Of a stretch of DNA of 64,000 bases, positions 44,322 through 53,111 are shown in pieces. The DNA is taken from contig NZ_CP133264.1 in NCBI RefSeq assembly GCF_030915445.1, positions 2,852,001 through 2,916,000 of the forward strand, read 5' to 3'. The notes below the pieces were generated by a model that was not told the origin of the DNA, searched no databases, and saw nothing but the letters and a program-made list of their open reading frames with translations. The DNA is from Clostridium sp. OS1-26. GTDB taxonomy: Bacteria > Bacillota > Clostridia > Clostridiales > Clostridiaceae. Numbering within the stretch: the stretch's first letter is position 1; every line of letters starts with the position of its first letter. The position numbers were made by a program, and so were the translations under genes.

Positions 44322-44648
44322 ATGAATACATTATGTCGTAGTAAACAAGCCCCTTTTGAATATACCCTTGCTATTATTAGTGGTAAATGGAAAATGAAAA
44401 TAATCTATGAATTGGCTTGTGAATGTACATTACGGTACGGCGAACTAAAACGAAATATACCTTATATTACGCATAAAATGTTAAGTGGTCAACTCAGAGA
44501 ATTAGAGAATGATGGAATTGTTGCACGTAAGGAATATCCTCAAATTCCTCCAAAAGTAGAGTATTCTTTGTCTGAAAAAGGTCTATCGCTAGTTCCTATA
44601 ATTAATGAAATGTGTAAATGGGGTAAAAAAAATAAAGATATAATATAA
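44322..44648 (+). CDS. HxlR family regulator, likely thiol-based redox sensor
   Basis: 108-residue winged helix: FEYTLAIISGKWKMKIIYEL, RYGELKRNIPYITHKMLSGQ (recognition helix), PPKVEYSLSEKG (wing). Cys5 sits where YodB-type quinone/diamide sensors carry their conserved N-terminal cysteine. Divergent from three flavoenzymes, so it probably represses them until oxidised or alkylated. TTAGGAGAG ribosome binding site. Confidence 0.9.
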   Translation: MNTLCRSKQAPFEYTLAIISGKWKMKIIYELACECTLRYGELKRNIPYITHKMLSGQLRELENDGIVARKEYPQIPPKVEYSLSEKGLSLVPIINEMCKWGKKNKDII

Positions 44649-44696
44649 TGGAGTATATAATTGTATGGATATGTAAATAGATGGAGGAATGATGTT

Positions 44697-44951
44697 ATGG
44701 GAGAATTGTCTGCCTTACCCAATATTGGGAAAACAGTTGAACAACAATTGAATAAAGTTGGAATAGAAACAATAAAACAATTAATTGAAATTGGAAGTAA
44801 GCAAGCTTGGTTGAGAATAAAAAGTATTGATGACTCTGCGTGCATAAATAGGTTATATGCTTTAGAAGGCGCGGTAGAGGGAATTCGATGGCATAATCTT
44901 TCAGAAGAAGTAAAAGCTGAGCTAAAAGAGTTTTATAATACTTTTAAATAA
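44697..44951 (+). CDS. TfoX C-terminal domain protein
   Basis: 84 residues from the start behind GGAGG. LSALPNIGKTVEQQLNKVGI is the helix-hairpin-helix-like start of TfoX_C, followed by WLRIKSIDDSACINRLYALE and GAVEGIRWHNLS. TfoX_C stand-alone proteins are common in Firmicutes; role unknown. It follows the HxlR gene by 48 bases. Confidence 0.88.
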   Translation: MGELSALPNIGKTVEQQLNKVGIETIKQLIEIGSKQAWLRIKSIDDSACINRLYALEGAVEGIRWHNLSEEVKAELKEFYNTFK

Positions 44952-45014
44952 TAGATAGAAATATATTAAAATGTAGTATATAAGCCAAAATCAATGTTCT
45001 TGGAGGTGATTTTT

Positions 45015-45167
45015 ATGGAATGTGTTGAGATTAGTCAAGAGAAAAAAGAAAAATATCTTGAAATGGTAAGAGAATGTAGAGAAATGATTACTGAACCAAA
45101 ACCATTAACTCCAGGAGAATATTGGGATTATGTAAATGAGGTGTGCCCTAGCAAGGATGATAAATAA
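45015..45167 (+). CDS. Small hypothetical protein (50 aa)
   Basis: An ATG behind the excellent site TGGAGGTGA opens a 50-codon frame that begins MECVEISQEKKEKYLEM and ends WDYVNEVCPSKDDK. Charged, with three cysteines and no membrane segment. No family recognised. The strong ribosome binding site and tidy placement between TfoX_C and VOC genes support it being real. Confidence 0.6.
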   Translation: MECVEISQEKKEKYLEMVRECREMITEPKPLTPGEYWDYVNEVCPSKDDK

Positions 45168-45213
45168 ATACTAAACAATATTTTGTAATTAAGTTGCTAA
45201 AGGAGATGTAATT

Positions 45214-45618
45214 ATGAGCATAAAAATGATGCACCATGTATGTATTCAAACGGAAAAATATGAAGAATCACTTCAATTTTATACTAAAATTTTAGGATTT
45301 GAACTAGTTACAGAAACTGCAAATTTTCATAAAAGAAATTTTAATACATGGTTAAGATTAGGAACATTCATGATTGAATTACAGACTGGTAAAAAGGGAG
45401 ATAAATTAAAAAGTTGGAGTCCATTAAATGAAGGAATAGTTCATATGTGCTTTTTAGTGGATAATGTTCAAGAAGAATTTGATAGAATAAAAAAATTAGG
45501 ATATACAAACTTTAAGATTAAAAATGGAGAGATAGTATATAAAGTTGAAGATGGATATTTATTTAAAATTAAAGCACCCGAAGGCACAGAGATTGAAATA
45601 AGAGATTTACCGATATAG
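45214..45618 (+). CDS. VOC (glyoxalase/bleomycin resistance) family protein
   Basis: 134 residues with the paired beta-alpha-beta-beta-beta modules: KMMHHVCIQTEKYEESLQFY at the front, RLGTFMIELQTG in the middle, GIVHMCFLVDNVQEEFDRIK and APEGTEIEIRDL at the end. Metal ligands His/Glu appear conserved. Substrate unknown. AAAGGAGATG precedes the ATG. Confidence 0.88.
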   Translation: MSIKMMHHVCIQTEKYEESLQFYTKILGFELVTETANFHKRNFNTWLRLGTFMIELQTGKKGDKLKSWSPLNEGIVHMCFLVDNVQEEFDRIKKLGYTNFKIKNGEIVYKVEDGYLFKIKAPEGTEIEIRDLPI

Positions 45619-45643
45619 AGACTCAAAATTATAATTAATACTA

Positions 45644-45715
45644 TAAGCAGGCATACAAAATCTATGATTTTGATATGATCGCTTACTCATTCGACGATAG
45701 GAGAAGGAGTTTCAT
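45644..45715 (+). repeat. Intergenic hairpin repeat (family member B)
   Basis: TAAGCAGGCATACAAAATC pairs imperfectly with GATTTTGATATGATCGCTTA, and is followed by ACTC..GGAGTTTCAT as in the copy at 34434-34576. It lies in the gap after the VOC gene. Confidence 0.65.
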
Positions 45716-45804
45716 ATTAATTATATCATATGTATTTTTAGATATATATTAGGACAAATTATATATGAAAGTTTAAATACAGCAATTTGGTGTGAGGTAT
45801 TATT

Positions 45805-45993
45805 ATGATTGATAAAGAGACAGAGATAGATATGGAACTAGGAAGACATACAAAGAGACGTAATAAACAGCAATATGAAATAGATAAGCAGATAGATAGT
45901 ATGTTAGCTTATGGTTCTGTTAATCTAGGATTAAATAATGTAAAGAGAGAAAGTTATTCAGAGGAAAGAATAAAGGAAGATTTAAAAAAATAA
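45805..45993 (+). CDS. Small charged hypothetical protein
   Basis: 62 residues, highly charged (ELGRHTKRRNKQQYEIDKQI), no membrane segment or recognised family. GTGTGAGG precedes the ATG. A GC-rich hairpin follows directly after the stop. Likely real because of the ribosome binding site and terminator, but of unknown role. Confidence 0.5.
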   Translation: MIDKETEIDMELGRHTKRRNKQQYEIDKQIDSMLAYGSVNLGLNNVKRESYSEERIKEDLKK

Positions 45994-45997
45994 ATCG

Positions 45998-46018
45998 GCC
46001 CGCATCCGCAGAGCGGGC
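45998..46018. terminator. GC-rich hairpin at the start of the LysR/LUD patch
   Basis: GCCCGC-N9-GCGGGC, unusually GC-rich for this window, preceded on the minus strand side by a T-run opposite AAAAAAATAAAT. It can end both the small gene and the converging LysR gene. Confidence 0.6.
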
Positions 46019-46095
46019 GATATTGCATTCCATTACCATGGGATTTACCATAAGGCGTTTATTCTTTACAACGCCAAGTTCTTTTAGTTGAGATA

Positions 46096-46983
46096 TCAAT
46101 GCTTCATTGCTTCTTTTGCCAGATCCAGGAAAGCCTTTAATGCCGGTGAAACCCACTTGTCTTTGTGGTAAAGCATTTGTGTTACCAAGTCAAAACTAGT
46201 TCCCGCCCAATCAAGCTCAACTAACAGATTCCTGTTCAATTCATCCTCAACTGCAATTCGAGGAAGTAGTGTTATTCCCATACCACTTATGGTAAGCTGT
46301 TTAATAGCCTGGATACTGCCAGCTTCTATAATATACTTAGGAAAAACCCCAGCCTCTTCTAAGTTCTTCTCAAAAGTGCTACGATACCTGCAACCCCTTT
46401 GTGAAAGGATTACAGTGTATGAGGCTATATCTTCAGGAGAAATATGATGTTTGAAAGAAAGCGGGTGCCCTGGAATTGCCAGCAAAGCCGCAGGTTCTGG
46501 AAATTCCAGATCTGAAATGAATTCGGAAGTACATATTTTCGAGCTAATTACAAAAGCCACATCAATTTCATTTTCTCTTAATAATGTTTGTGATTCATTA
46601 CAACTTGCCATTTTTAGAATTATTTTAACTGCAGGATATCGCTGATGGAATTCCTTGAAAAGAAGAGGTAACCTTAAGGTACAGAGTGATTCGCTTGCTC
46701 CGATAGTTATGGTCCCTTCTAGTTCATTAGATGCAGTTATGGAGTTTTTCGCTTCATTGTAAAGTTTAATTATCTGTTTGGAGTAGGCCAGAAGTTTCTC
46801 ACCCTCGTGAGTCAAAAATATATTTTTTCCTATTCGGTCAAATAAGTGAACTTCTAATTCTTTTTCCAACAATTGTATTTGGGAGGTTACAGAGGACTGT
46901 GAATAGCCTAGATAGGCTGCAGCTTTTGTAAAATTATTAAATTTAGCTACGGTAACAAATGTGTTTAATTGACGTAATTCCAT
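46096..46983 (-). CDS. LysR family transcriptional regulator
   Basis: 295 residues. N-terminal HTH MELRQLNTFVTVAKFNNFTK, AAAYLGYSQSSVTSQIQLLE, then a substrate-binding domain with GTITIGASESLCTLRLP. Divergent from the LUD-domain gene, which it probably controls. Codon use and base composition here (CGG, GCC, GGC codons) are more GC-rich than the neighbouring genes, suggesting transfer of the LysR-LUD-cupin group. Start behind GAGGTGA. Confidence 0.92.
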   Translation of the reverse strand: MELRQLNTFVTVAKFNNFTKAAAYLGYSQSSVTSQIQLLEKELEVHLFDRIGKNIFLTHEGEKLLAYSKQIIKLYNEAKNSITASNELEGTITIGASESLCTLRLPLLFKEFHQRYPAVKIILKMASCNESQTLLRENEIDVAFVISSKICTSEFISDLEFPEPAALLAIPGHPLSFKHHISPEDIASYTVILSQRGCRYRSTFEKNLEEAGVFPKYIIEAGSIQAIKQLTISGMGITLLPRIAVEDELNRNLLVELDWAGTSFDLVTQMLYHKDKWVSPALKAFLDLAKEAMKH

Positions 46984-47115
46984 TACTTCACCTCATCATC
47001 AATCGTATTTATCGATTGTTATCATTAATATCATTAATTTTACTAATTAATATCTCTATGATAGCATAAGATATATAAATTGCAAATATATCATCTAATT
47101 AAGAGGAGGGGTTAT

Positions 47116-47724
47116 ATGAATAAGTTAATACATGTTGCCAAACAGTTTGAGAAGAGAGGAATCAGTGCGAGGGTATTTCCAAGTCGTTCAGAAGCACTTG
47201 GTGCATTGCTAGAGACAATTAAAGATGGTCAGACGACGGCTTTTGGCGGATCAATGACTCTTCAAGAATTAGGAGCATATGAAGCCCTAATGAACAGTGG
47301 AAAAAATGTACTTTGGCACTGGCGGGTTTCTGGTGAGAAAGTACCGAAGCTGTTGAAAGATGCCATGAATGCGGATGTATATGTTTCCAGCAGCAACGCA
47401 GTCATTGAGGATGGCAGACTATTAAATATTGATGGAGTAGGAAATCGAACAGCAGCCTTGTTCTTTGGGCCTCCCCGAGTTATCATTATCGCTGGGAAAA
47501 ACAAACTTGCACCAGATTATTCTTCCGCTCTGGAACGAATCAAAACTGTAGCATGTCCCAAAAATGCTGAACGATTGAATCGAAATCTGCCTTGCCGCAT
47601 TACTGGTAAGTGTCAGGACTGTCGCAGTCCGGAACGTATATGCCAAGTGTCAGTACTGATTGAAAATAATTTAAACCAGAGATCTTTGGAGGTTTGGTTG
47701 GTGAACGAAGAACTTGGATTTTAA
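47116..47724 (+). CDS. LUD domain protein (LutC-like, DUF162)
   Basis: About 202 residues; TTAFGGSMTLQELGAYEAL, DVYVSSSNAVIEDGRLLNID, GVGNRTAALFFGPPRVIIIA are LUD-domain signatures. The C-terminus holds four cysteines, CRITGKCQDCRSPERICQVS, perhaps a metal or Fe-S site. LUD proteins act in lactate utilisation as LutC, but stand-alone relatives of unknown function are common in clostridia. Start at 47116 behind AGAGGAGGGG. Divergent from LysR. Confidence 0.88.
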   Translation: MNKLIHVAKQFEKRGISARVFPSRSEALGALLETIKDGQTTAFGGSMTLQELGAYEALMNSGKNVLWHWRVSGEKVPKLLKDAMNADVYVSSSNAVIEDGRLLNIDGVGNRTAALFFGPPRVIIIAGKNKLAPDYSSALERIKTVACPKNAERLNRNLPCRITGKCQDCRSPERICQVSVLIENNLNQRSLEVWLVNEELGF

Positions 47725-47772
47725 CAGTTCGCACATGTGATTGTGTATTATAAACTTAAAGGAGGTAGTGCC

Positions 47773-48108
47773 ATGGATAAAGTCAATATACGTAAAGAAC
47801 TTGCATCTATCAATGAACACTGGTCTCAGAAAATAATCGGAGAGGCCAATGGGCAATTGTTTAAACTTGCTAAAGGAATAGGTGAGACAAAATGGCATAT
47901 GCATGAGGATCAAGATGAGCTATTCATTCTTTACAAAGGTCAATTGACCATACAACTGAGAGATAAAAACATTGAGCTGTTTGAAGATGAAATGTTTGTT
48001 GTGCCAAAGGGAGTAGAGCATTGTCCCAAAGCTCTTGGAGAAGTCGAATTTTTGATTGTTGGCTTAAACATTACCTCAAATGAAGCGGGTGGAAAACCAA
48101 ATCTATAA
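47773..48108 (+). CDS. Cupin domain protein
   Basis: 111 residues from the start behind AAAGGAGG. Metal-binding cupin motifs: KWHMHEDQDELFILYKGQL (HxH..E) and the second VPKGVEHCPKALGEVEF (His). It follows the LUD gene by 48 bases and probably belongs to the same operon. Catalytic or sensory role unknown. Confidence 0.88.
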   Translation: MDKVNIRKELASINEHWSQKIIGEANGQLFKLAKGIGETKWHMHEDQDELFILYKGQLTIQLRDKNIELFEDEMFVVPKGVEHCPKALGEVEFLIVGLNITSNEAGGKPNL

Positions 48109-48136
48109 ATATATAAGTATCCATCAATGAACATAA

Positions 48137-48229
48137 GTTGATCCTGTGTTATATCTGGGAGATCACGATTGTCGTGTTTATAGATATGCTGAGAAGGATA
48201 AAGCTGATAAGTTTCAATCTTTTCTATAA
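48137..48229 (+). pseudogene. Possible C-terminal coding remnant
   Basis: A frame with no start reads VDPVLYLGDHDCRVYRYAE, then KDKADKFQSFL and stop. Its composition is protein-like but no family was recognised. Another 8-codon frame with a good ribosome binding site (MTRDIFNA at about 48354) ends in a stop and is followed by a degenerate AEAVALL..KYDEIAFASPKS. The whole stretch 48110-48460 looks like decayed genes. Confidence 0.25.
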
Positions 48230-48236
48230 AAGTATT

Positions 48237-48266
48237 GAGTCAATATGATTTTTATCATATTGGCTC
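48237..48266 (+). terminator. Hairpin terminator downstream of the cupin gene
   Basis: GAGTCAATATGA pairs with TATCATATTGGCTC across a TTTT loop; moderately T-rich sequence follows. Confidence 0.6.
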
Positions 48267-48460
48267 ATTTATATTTATGAAACAAGAATGAGGTTTTATG
48301 TAGTATGTGGAGTTGATAAAATATATATAGAAAAAAGATTGGAGGAACTATTTATGACAAGAGATATTTTTAATGCATAGCAGAGGCTGTTGCATTATTA
48401 TAAAAATATGATGAAATAGCCTTTGCAAGCCCTAAAAGTTGAATGACTAGGAGGAGCAAA

Positions 48461-49078
48461 ATGAGCTATTTAAAAAAATATCAATGGGAACTAGTCCCTG
48501 AAAATTTACCAATAGTAAAAAGAAATTGTCCTAAATGTAATGAAAAAGCACATTATATAAGTAGTGAAAAATTTAGGGTAAATGCAAATAAAAATAACAT
48601 TGACATTTGGCTAATTTATCAATGTGAAAAATGTAAATCAACTTGGAATATGACAATATACGAAAGAATGAAGCCTTATGAGATTAATAAATATGAGTAT
48701 GAAAGATTTCTTTCGAATGATAAAGGATTAGCTAGAGAATATGCTTTTAATTTAAGTATATATAATAAAAATAAAGCCGAAGTTATTTTAGAACATGTAA
48801 ATTATAAATTAATCCAAAAGAAATTAGAAGCATATTATATAAATGAAAATGAACTTGTTATTGAAATTGTTTGTAAGTATCCGATAGAACTGAGAGTAGA
48901 TAAGCTTTTAAGTGACAAACTTGGACTTTCAAGAAGCAAAATAAAAAATATGCATAAAAAAGGAGTAATCTTCATTAAAGATAATAAAAATTTATTAAAT
49001 ATAAAAGTAAGAGATGGAATGGAGATACATGTTTTAAAGGTAGTAGAGAATATAGAACTTTTAGAAGCTATAGTATAA
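48461..49078 (+). CDS. DUF1062 family protein
   Basis: 205 residues. An N-terminal zinc-ribbon-like part with NCPKCNEKAHY and YQCEKCKSTWNMT (two CxxC pairs), and a C-terminal S4-like RNA-binding module LRVDKLLSDKLGLSRSKIKN followed by GMEIHVLKV. This matches DUF1062. The start at 48461 follows AGGAGGAG; the longer ATG frame is less likely. Function unknown, perhaps RNA binding. Confidence 0.85.
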   Translation: MSYLKKYQWELVPENLPIVKRNCPKCNEKAHYISSEKFRVNANKNNIDIWLIYQCEKCKSTWNMTIYERMKPYEINKYEYERFLSNDKGLAREYAFNLSIYNKNKAEVILEHVNYKLIQKKLEAYYINENELVIEIVCKYPIELRVDKLLSDKLGLSRSKIKNMHKKGVIFIKDNKNLLNIKVRDGMEIHVLKVVENIELLEAIV

Positions 49079-49170
49079 GCCGTTTTATCATCAAGAAAGA
49101 GAATACTCAGATGCTATATAGTTCAAGCCAACCTCTAGTTTTAAAAGAGATTGGCCTGAATTAGCTTATT

Positions 49171-51414
49171 CTATTCCATTCGAGACTTTAAAGCTTCAGC
49201 CATGGAGATTCTAGTTATCTTTCTTCTGCTTAATAACTTTGATAGTTCATAGGTTAAGTATATTATAATGAAACCTACTAAAACATAAATGTAGTTTATA
49301 GTTACGGGGAAGGAGACACTCATGTTTTTGGTTATTGATTTAAACATAGCACTTAAGGATGCAAGAAGCAGTGATACTCCAAGAATATAGCCGATTACTA
49401 CTATAAAAGAGGAACTGTTTAAAATCAGAGAATAAATCTCCTTCTTTCTGTAGCCTAAGACCTTCATAAGAGAGATGGTTTCCTTATTTTCCTCTATAAT
49501 AAGGGAAGTAACAACATATATTACTATAAGCCCAATTATAAAGGACATAAAAGCTATACCTCCTATAACGGCCTGAAGGGGTCTTGTCATTGTATTAAAG
49601 GCATTTCTCATATCATCAACTGTTACAGCAGCTAATAGCTTGTTTTCTGGAATATCTATTTTTTCTGAACTCCATAGCCCCGTATAGCTGACTGAGGGGA
49701 ATCCCAGCATATCATTAAGTTTATCAAGAGGTATATAAATATATTCACCTACGTAAGTTTCTGCTATACTATCGACTGTTATATTATGCTCTTTTGAGTC
49801 CAGTCTGTTAATAACTTTAGCAGTATCCTTTGGTTTTATGTTAAGCTTATCAGCTAGAGGTCTTGTTATAATAACTCTATCAGATTTCAATACATTGCCT
49901 GCTTTATCTTTAAAGGAAATATACTGAGAATTAGGACTTACACCATATACCGTGAAAGTTAGCTTGTTGTCTGATTTTAATGCAAAGGGTATTTCAGAGA
50001 AAGCTTCACCTTTTTCCGGTTTACCATTTTGAACAGAGTTGAATACATATTGATAATTATATTTAAATGCTTCACTAAAAGAATCTTTGATTAAGTAGTC
50101 CATAGAACTCTTTGCTGCAAAGCCCATTAAGAGCAGCATCGTTGCCATAATAACACCAAGTAAAAGAAATGCACTTCTTGGAATGCTTCTAAGCAGTTCT
50201 CTTATTCTAAACTTAGTATTGAAACTTAACTTATCAAGCTTTATCCTTCTTTCTATGAAGCCAACCTTATTTTTTTTCTTTCCGCCTCTCATAAGTTCAA
50301 CAGGTGAATCTTTAAGTGATTTATTTACAACAAAATAGCTGAAGATAATTAAAAAGATTACCGGAAGCAGAACACTTATTATAAGATAATTTACATTAAA
50401 GCTTAAAGAACCTACAGGTATATTAAAGTATGACACATAATAGGAAATCATAGGTCTTAAGGTTATGGTTCCAAGTATAGTTCCAATTACACCGCCTAAT
50501 AATGAGATAACTAAAGGATACAAAAGGTAATGTTTCATAATCTCTCTCTTTTTATAACCTAATGCATAAAGAGTGCCTATAATAGGAGCTTCTCTCTTTA
50601 GCATTCTCCACATTACTATACCCGTTAATATGCAGGTAAGAAGTAGTATACTTACAGGCATAGATGAACTCATCTCATCAATCCCGGCAAGCTTTGCAGT
50701 CATATAGGTTACTCTTGGGTTATCCGTTACATTCATCCAGCTGAGGATAATAAAATTTTCAGTTCTTAAGTAATCTTTAAATTGAGATATTTTATTATCT
50801 AAATTGCTTCTATCACCATTAAATCTTATAGCATAAAAACTATTGCCTCTATTTAGAAGGTTAAAATCATCTTTTCCTATTACTGCTATACCAAAACTGT
50901 TTGGATCATTCAGTATATCTGATTCTGATTTTAATGGATATATATAATTCGGCAGAGACATAAAGCCGGAAATAGTGAAATTCTGATTATATATTTTTAT
51001 GCGGTCACCAATCTTTAATTTATTAGCTTTTGCATAGGAGGGATCAATAAGAATATGGCCGCCACTTAGAGTTTTACCTTCAATTATTGCAGGTATATCA
51101 ACTTTAGTATTTTCTCGGAATATTCTCAGTGTTTTATTCTTTGATATGGAATAATCAATTGACTTTGATTCTTCTATGCTCATATCGAATTTTGACTCTA
51201 AAGCTTCAATATTATTTAATTTTTTATCGGTCATAAAATTTACATCTTCCTGCTTATAGTCTCTTTCAAAAGAGGATAATAGTCCGGTTAAGTTGACTGA
51301 AACTAAATTAAACATTGTAAAAAGGAGGCAGCTAAAAATAATAAGCAATAAGGAACCAAGGTATTGAGATTTGCTTTCCAACATGGTCCTTTTAATTTTT
51401 TTATTTATGATCAT
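49171..51414 (-). CDS. FtsX-type ABC transporter permease
   Basis: About 747 residues, MacB/FtsX architecture: TM1 near residue 20-40, a large extracellular domain, three helices (about 250-360), a second extracellular domain and three C-terminal helices with MSFIIGLIVIYVVTSLIIEE. It works with the ATPase gene that precedes it (the ATG overlaps the TAA by one base). Likely exports lipid or peptide substrates or acts mechanically on the envelope. The cargo is not evident. Confidence 0.9.
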   Translation of the reverse strand: MIINKKIKRTMLESKSQYLGSLLLIIFSCLLFTMFNLVSVNLTGLLSSFERDYKQEDVNFMTDKKLNNIEALESKFDMSIEESKSIDYSISKNKTLRIFRENTKVDIPAIIEGKTLSGGHILIDPSYAKANKLKIGDRIKIYNQNFTISGFMSLPNYIYPLKSESDILNDPNSFGIAVIGKDDFNLLNRGNSFYAIRFNGDRSNLDNKISQFKDYLRTENFIILSWMNVTDNPRVTYMTAKLAGIDEMSSSMPVSILLLTCILTGIVMWRMLKREAPIIGTLYALGYKKREIMKHYLLYPLVISLLGGVIGTILGTITLRPMISYYVSYFNIPVGSLSFNVNYLIISVLLPVIFLIIFSYFVVNKSLKDSPVELMRGGKKKNKVGFIERRIKLDKLSFNTKFRIRELLRSIPRSAFLLLGVIMATMLLLMGFAAKSSMDYLIKDSFSEAFKYNYQYVFNSVQNGKPEKGEAFSEIPFALKSDNKLTFTVYGVSPNSQYISFKDKAGNVLKSDRVIITRPLADKLNIKPKDTAKVINRLDSKEHNITVDSIAETYVGEYIYIPLDKLNDMLGFPSVSYTGLWSSEKIDIPENKLLAAVTVDDMRNAFNTMTRPLQAVIGGIAFMSFIIGLIVIYVVTSLIIEENKETISLMKVLGYRKKEIYSLILNSSSFIVVIGYILGVSLLLASLSAMFKSITKNMSVSFPVTINYIYVLVGFIIIYLTYELSKLLSRRKITRISMAEALKSRME

Positions 51415-52112
51415 TACCACTCAATCCTTTCTGCAGGCGTAGTTGTCTTATTGACTATGCTCTCTACGATTTCTCCACTTCTTACCTTATAAACTCTATT
51501 AGCCATAGCACTGATTGCAGTGTTATGTGTTATCATAAGTATTGTTGAGCCAAAATCTTTGTTGATTTTCTGAAGAAGCTTCAATATCTCCCTGGAGGTT
51601 GAAAAATCAAGTGCACCGGTTGGTTCATCACATAATAAAAGTTTTGGATTTTTAACTATTGCCCTTGCAATGGAAACTCTCTGCTGTTCACCACCACTTA
51701 ATTCCCTGGGAAATCTATGCTTTTTATCAATCATACCTACCGCTTCTAAAACTTCATCAGTGTTAAGAGGGGATATGCTTATGTTTGAAACAACCTCTAT
51801 ATTTTCTCCTACAGTAAGATTAGGTATTAAGTTGTAAAACTGAAATATAAAGCCTAAACTTTCTCTTCTGTAGTCTGTGAGCTTTGTATCATTTAATTTA
51901 GTAATTTCAATATTATCCACTGAAATAATACCGGAGTCGCATCTGTCAATTCCACCTATAATATTAAGAAGGGTTGACTTCCCGGAGCCTGAAGGACCAA
52001 GTATAACTCCAATTTCCCCCTTGTCTAAATCCATTCCTACACCTTTTAGAACTGCTGTAATTATCTCACCGGTCTTATAGCTTTTCTTTAAATTTTCTAC
52101 TTTTAAAAACAT
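51414..52112 (-). CDS. ABC transporter ATPase (LolD/MacB type)
   Basis: 232 residues. Walker [18 protein letters not shown], signature [15 protein letters not shown], Walker [13 protein letters not shown], switch His in MITHNTAIS. It belongs to the three-component export group with the FtsX-like permease. The start at 52112 overlaps the end of a broken regulator-like frame upstream. Confidence 0.93.
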   Translation of the reverse strand: MFLKVENLKKSYKTGEIITAVLKGVGMDLDKGEIGVILGPSGSGKSTLLNIIGGIDRCDSGIISVDNIEITKLNDTKLTDYRRESLGFIFQFYNLIPNLTVGENIEVVSNISISPLNTDEVLEAVGMIDKKHRFPRELSGGEQQRVSIARAIVKNPKLLLCDEPTGALDFSTSREILKLLQKINKDFGSTILMITHNTAISAMANRVYKVRSGEIVESIVNKTTTPAERIEW

Positions 52113-52340
52113 TTACTTTCTCACCTAACATTCCATTTTTTATTAATTCAATCATGGCATTCAATTCTTTTTCGTATAATTTAAAAGGTTCATATATTAT
52201 ATCTTTTCCTACGCTTTTCGCTTTATCCATCATATCTTCTCTCAGATGGATTAAAAGCGTTCTTGAGCTTTCGTACAGGTAATCAAGTATATTTGCCTCT
52301 TTTCCATGCTTTCTACGTCCTTCAGAATAGCTGCGTGTTT
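52075..52340 (-). pseudogene. Truncated and frameshifted regulator-like C-terminus
   Basis: A frame without start reads KEANILDYLYESSRTLLIHL, REDMMDKAKSVGKDIIYEPF and KLYEKELNAMIELIKNGMLG. It is preceded, one frame over, by KHAAILKDVESMEK. It resembles the ligand domain of a TetR-type regulator that once preceded the ABC exporter; the DNA-binding part is gone. It overlaps the first codons of the ATPase gene. Confidence 0.5.
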
Positions 52341-52366
52341 AATTGTATAAAGGTAATAATTATTTA

Positions 52367-52414
52367 TTGACTTTCTCAGAGGATTTCACTAAAATGATAA
52401 TGATATTCATTATC
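52367..52414 (+). promoter_or_regulatory. Fur-controlled promoter
   Basis: TTGACT (52367-52372) is 17 bases from TAAAAT (52390-52395), and the 19-base Fur box GATAATGATATTCATTATC (52396-52414) follows, differing from the classic consensus by one base. Iron-bound Fur should block this promoter. Confidence 0.92.
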
Positions 52415-52439
52415 ATTTTAATTATAAAGGAGAATTAAT

Positions 52440-53111
52440 ATGGTTTTAATTTATTCACTAATTTTTGCAGCAGTTTTATCACTAGTTTTTACATCAAGTA
52501 TTAAGAAACATTATTGGTTTTATTACTCATTATCAGGATTAATAGCAATTAGTACAACCATATACGAAATCTCAAGACTTACTTCTAATATGAAACTTTA
52601 TGGATTTATTTCTATCCTAGAGAAAGCATCCATAAAAGGTATTTTTTCAATATCGTTTTTTATATTAATTATGTTTGCAGGTGCTTTAAAAGCAAGGTGG
52701 ACAATTACAAGAAAATTATTAAGAATTAGAGCTGAATTAGCTATTATAGCTTCCATTCTTTTATTACCACATGGTCTTATATATTTAATTCGTTTTATTA
52801 TTAAAGCGATGAATGGTTCTTTATCGGTAATATACGTGAGTTACATAATTATTGGGACTATAGGATTTATTATAATGATACCATTGTTTATTACTTCACT
52901 TAAAAAGGTAAGACTTAAAATGGAAGGTCGTCAATGGAAGAAGTTGCAAAGATGAGCATATCTTTTCTATCTCTTAGCATATCTTCATATTTTAATTATA
53001 TTAGTAGGCAAAGAAAAAATAGATTGGTTAAAATTAAGCACTTATACGATAATATTTGGTGTTTATATAATCTTAAGATTTATAAAGTCTACAAATATTA
53101 GACAAGCTTAA
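52440..53111 (+). pseudogene. Ferric-reductase-like membrane protein with an in-frame TGA
   Basis: The open frame stops at 52953-52955 after EGRQWKKLQR, but the same frame continues without another stop for 51 codons as AYLFYLLAYLHILIILVGKE and ends at 53111. The joined 223-residue protein has six hydrophobic helices in the MsrQ/YedZ ferric-reductase-like pattern, with heme-ligand-type His in LLPHG and YLHIL. The TGA probably replaces TGG (Trp), so the last helices and one candidate ligand are lost. The Fur box upstream fits an iron-reduction role. Start behind AAAGGAG. Confidence 0.7.

Noticed and set aside
52953..52955. Selenocysteine at the in-frame TGA
   Set aside because: The ferric-reductase-like family has no selenocysteine at this place, the position suits Trp, and no stem-loop immediately after TGA was evident.
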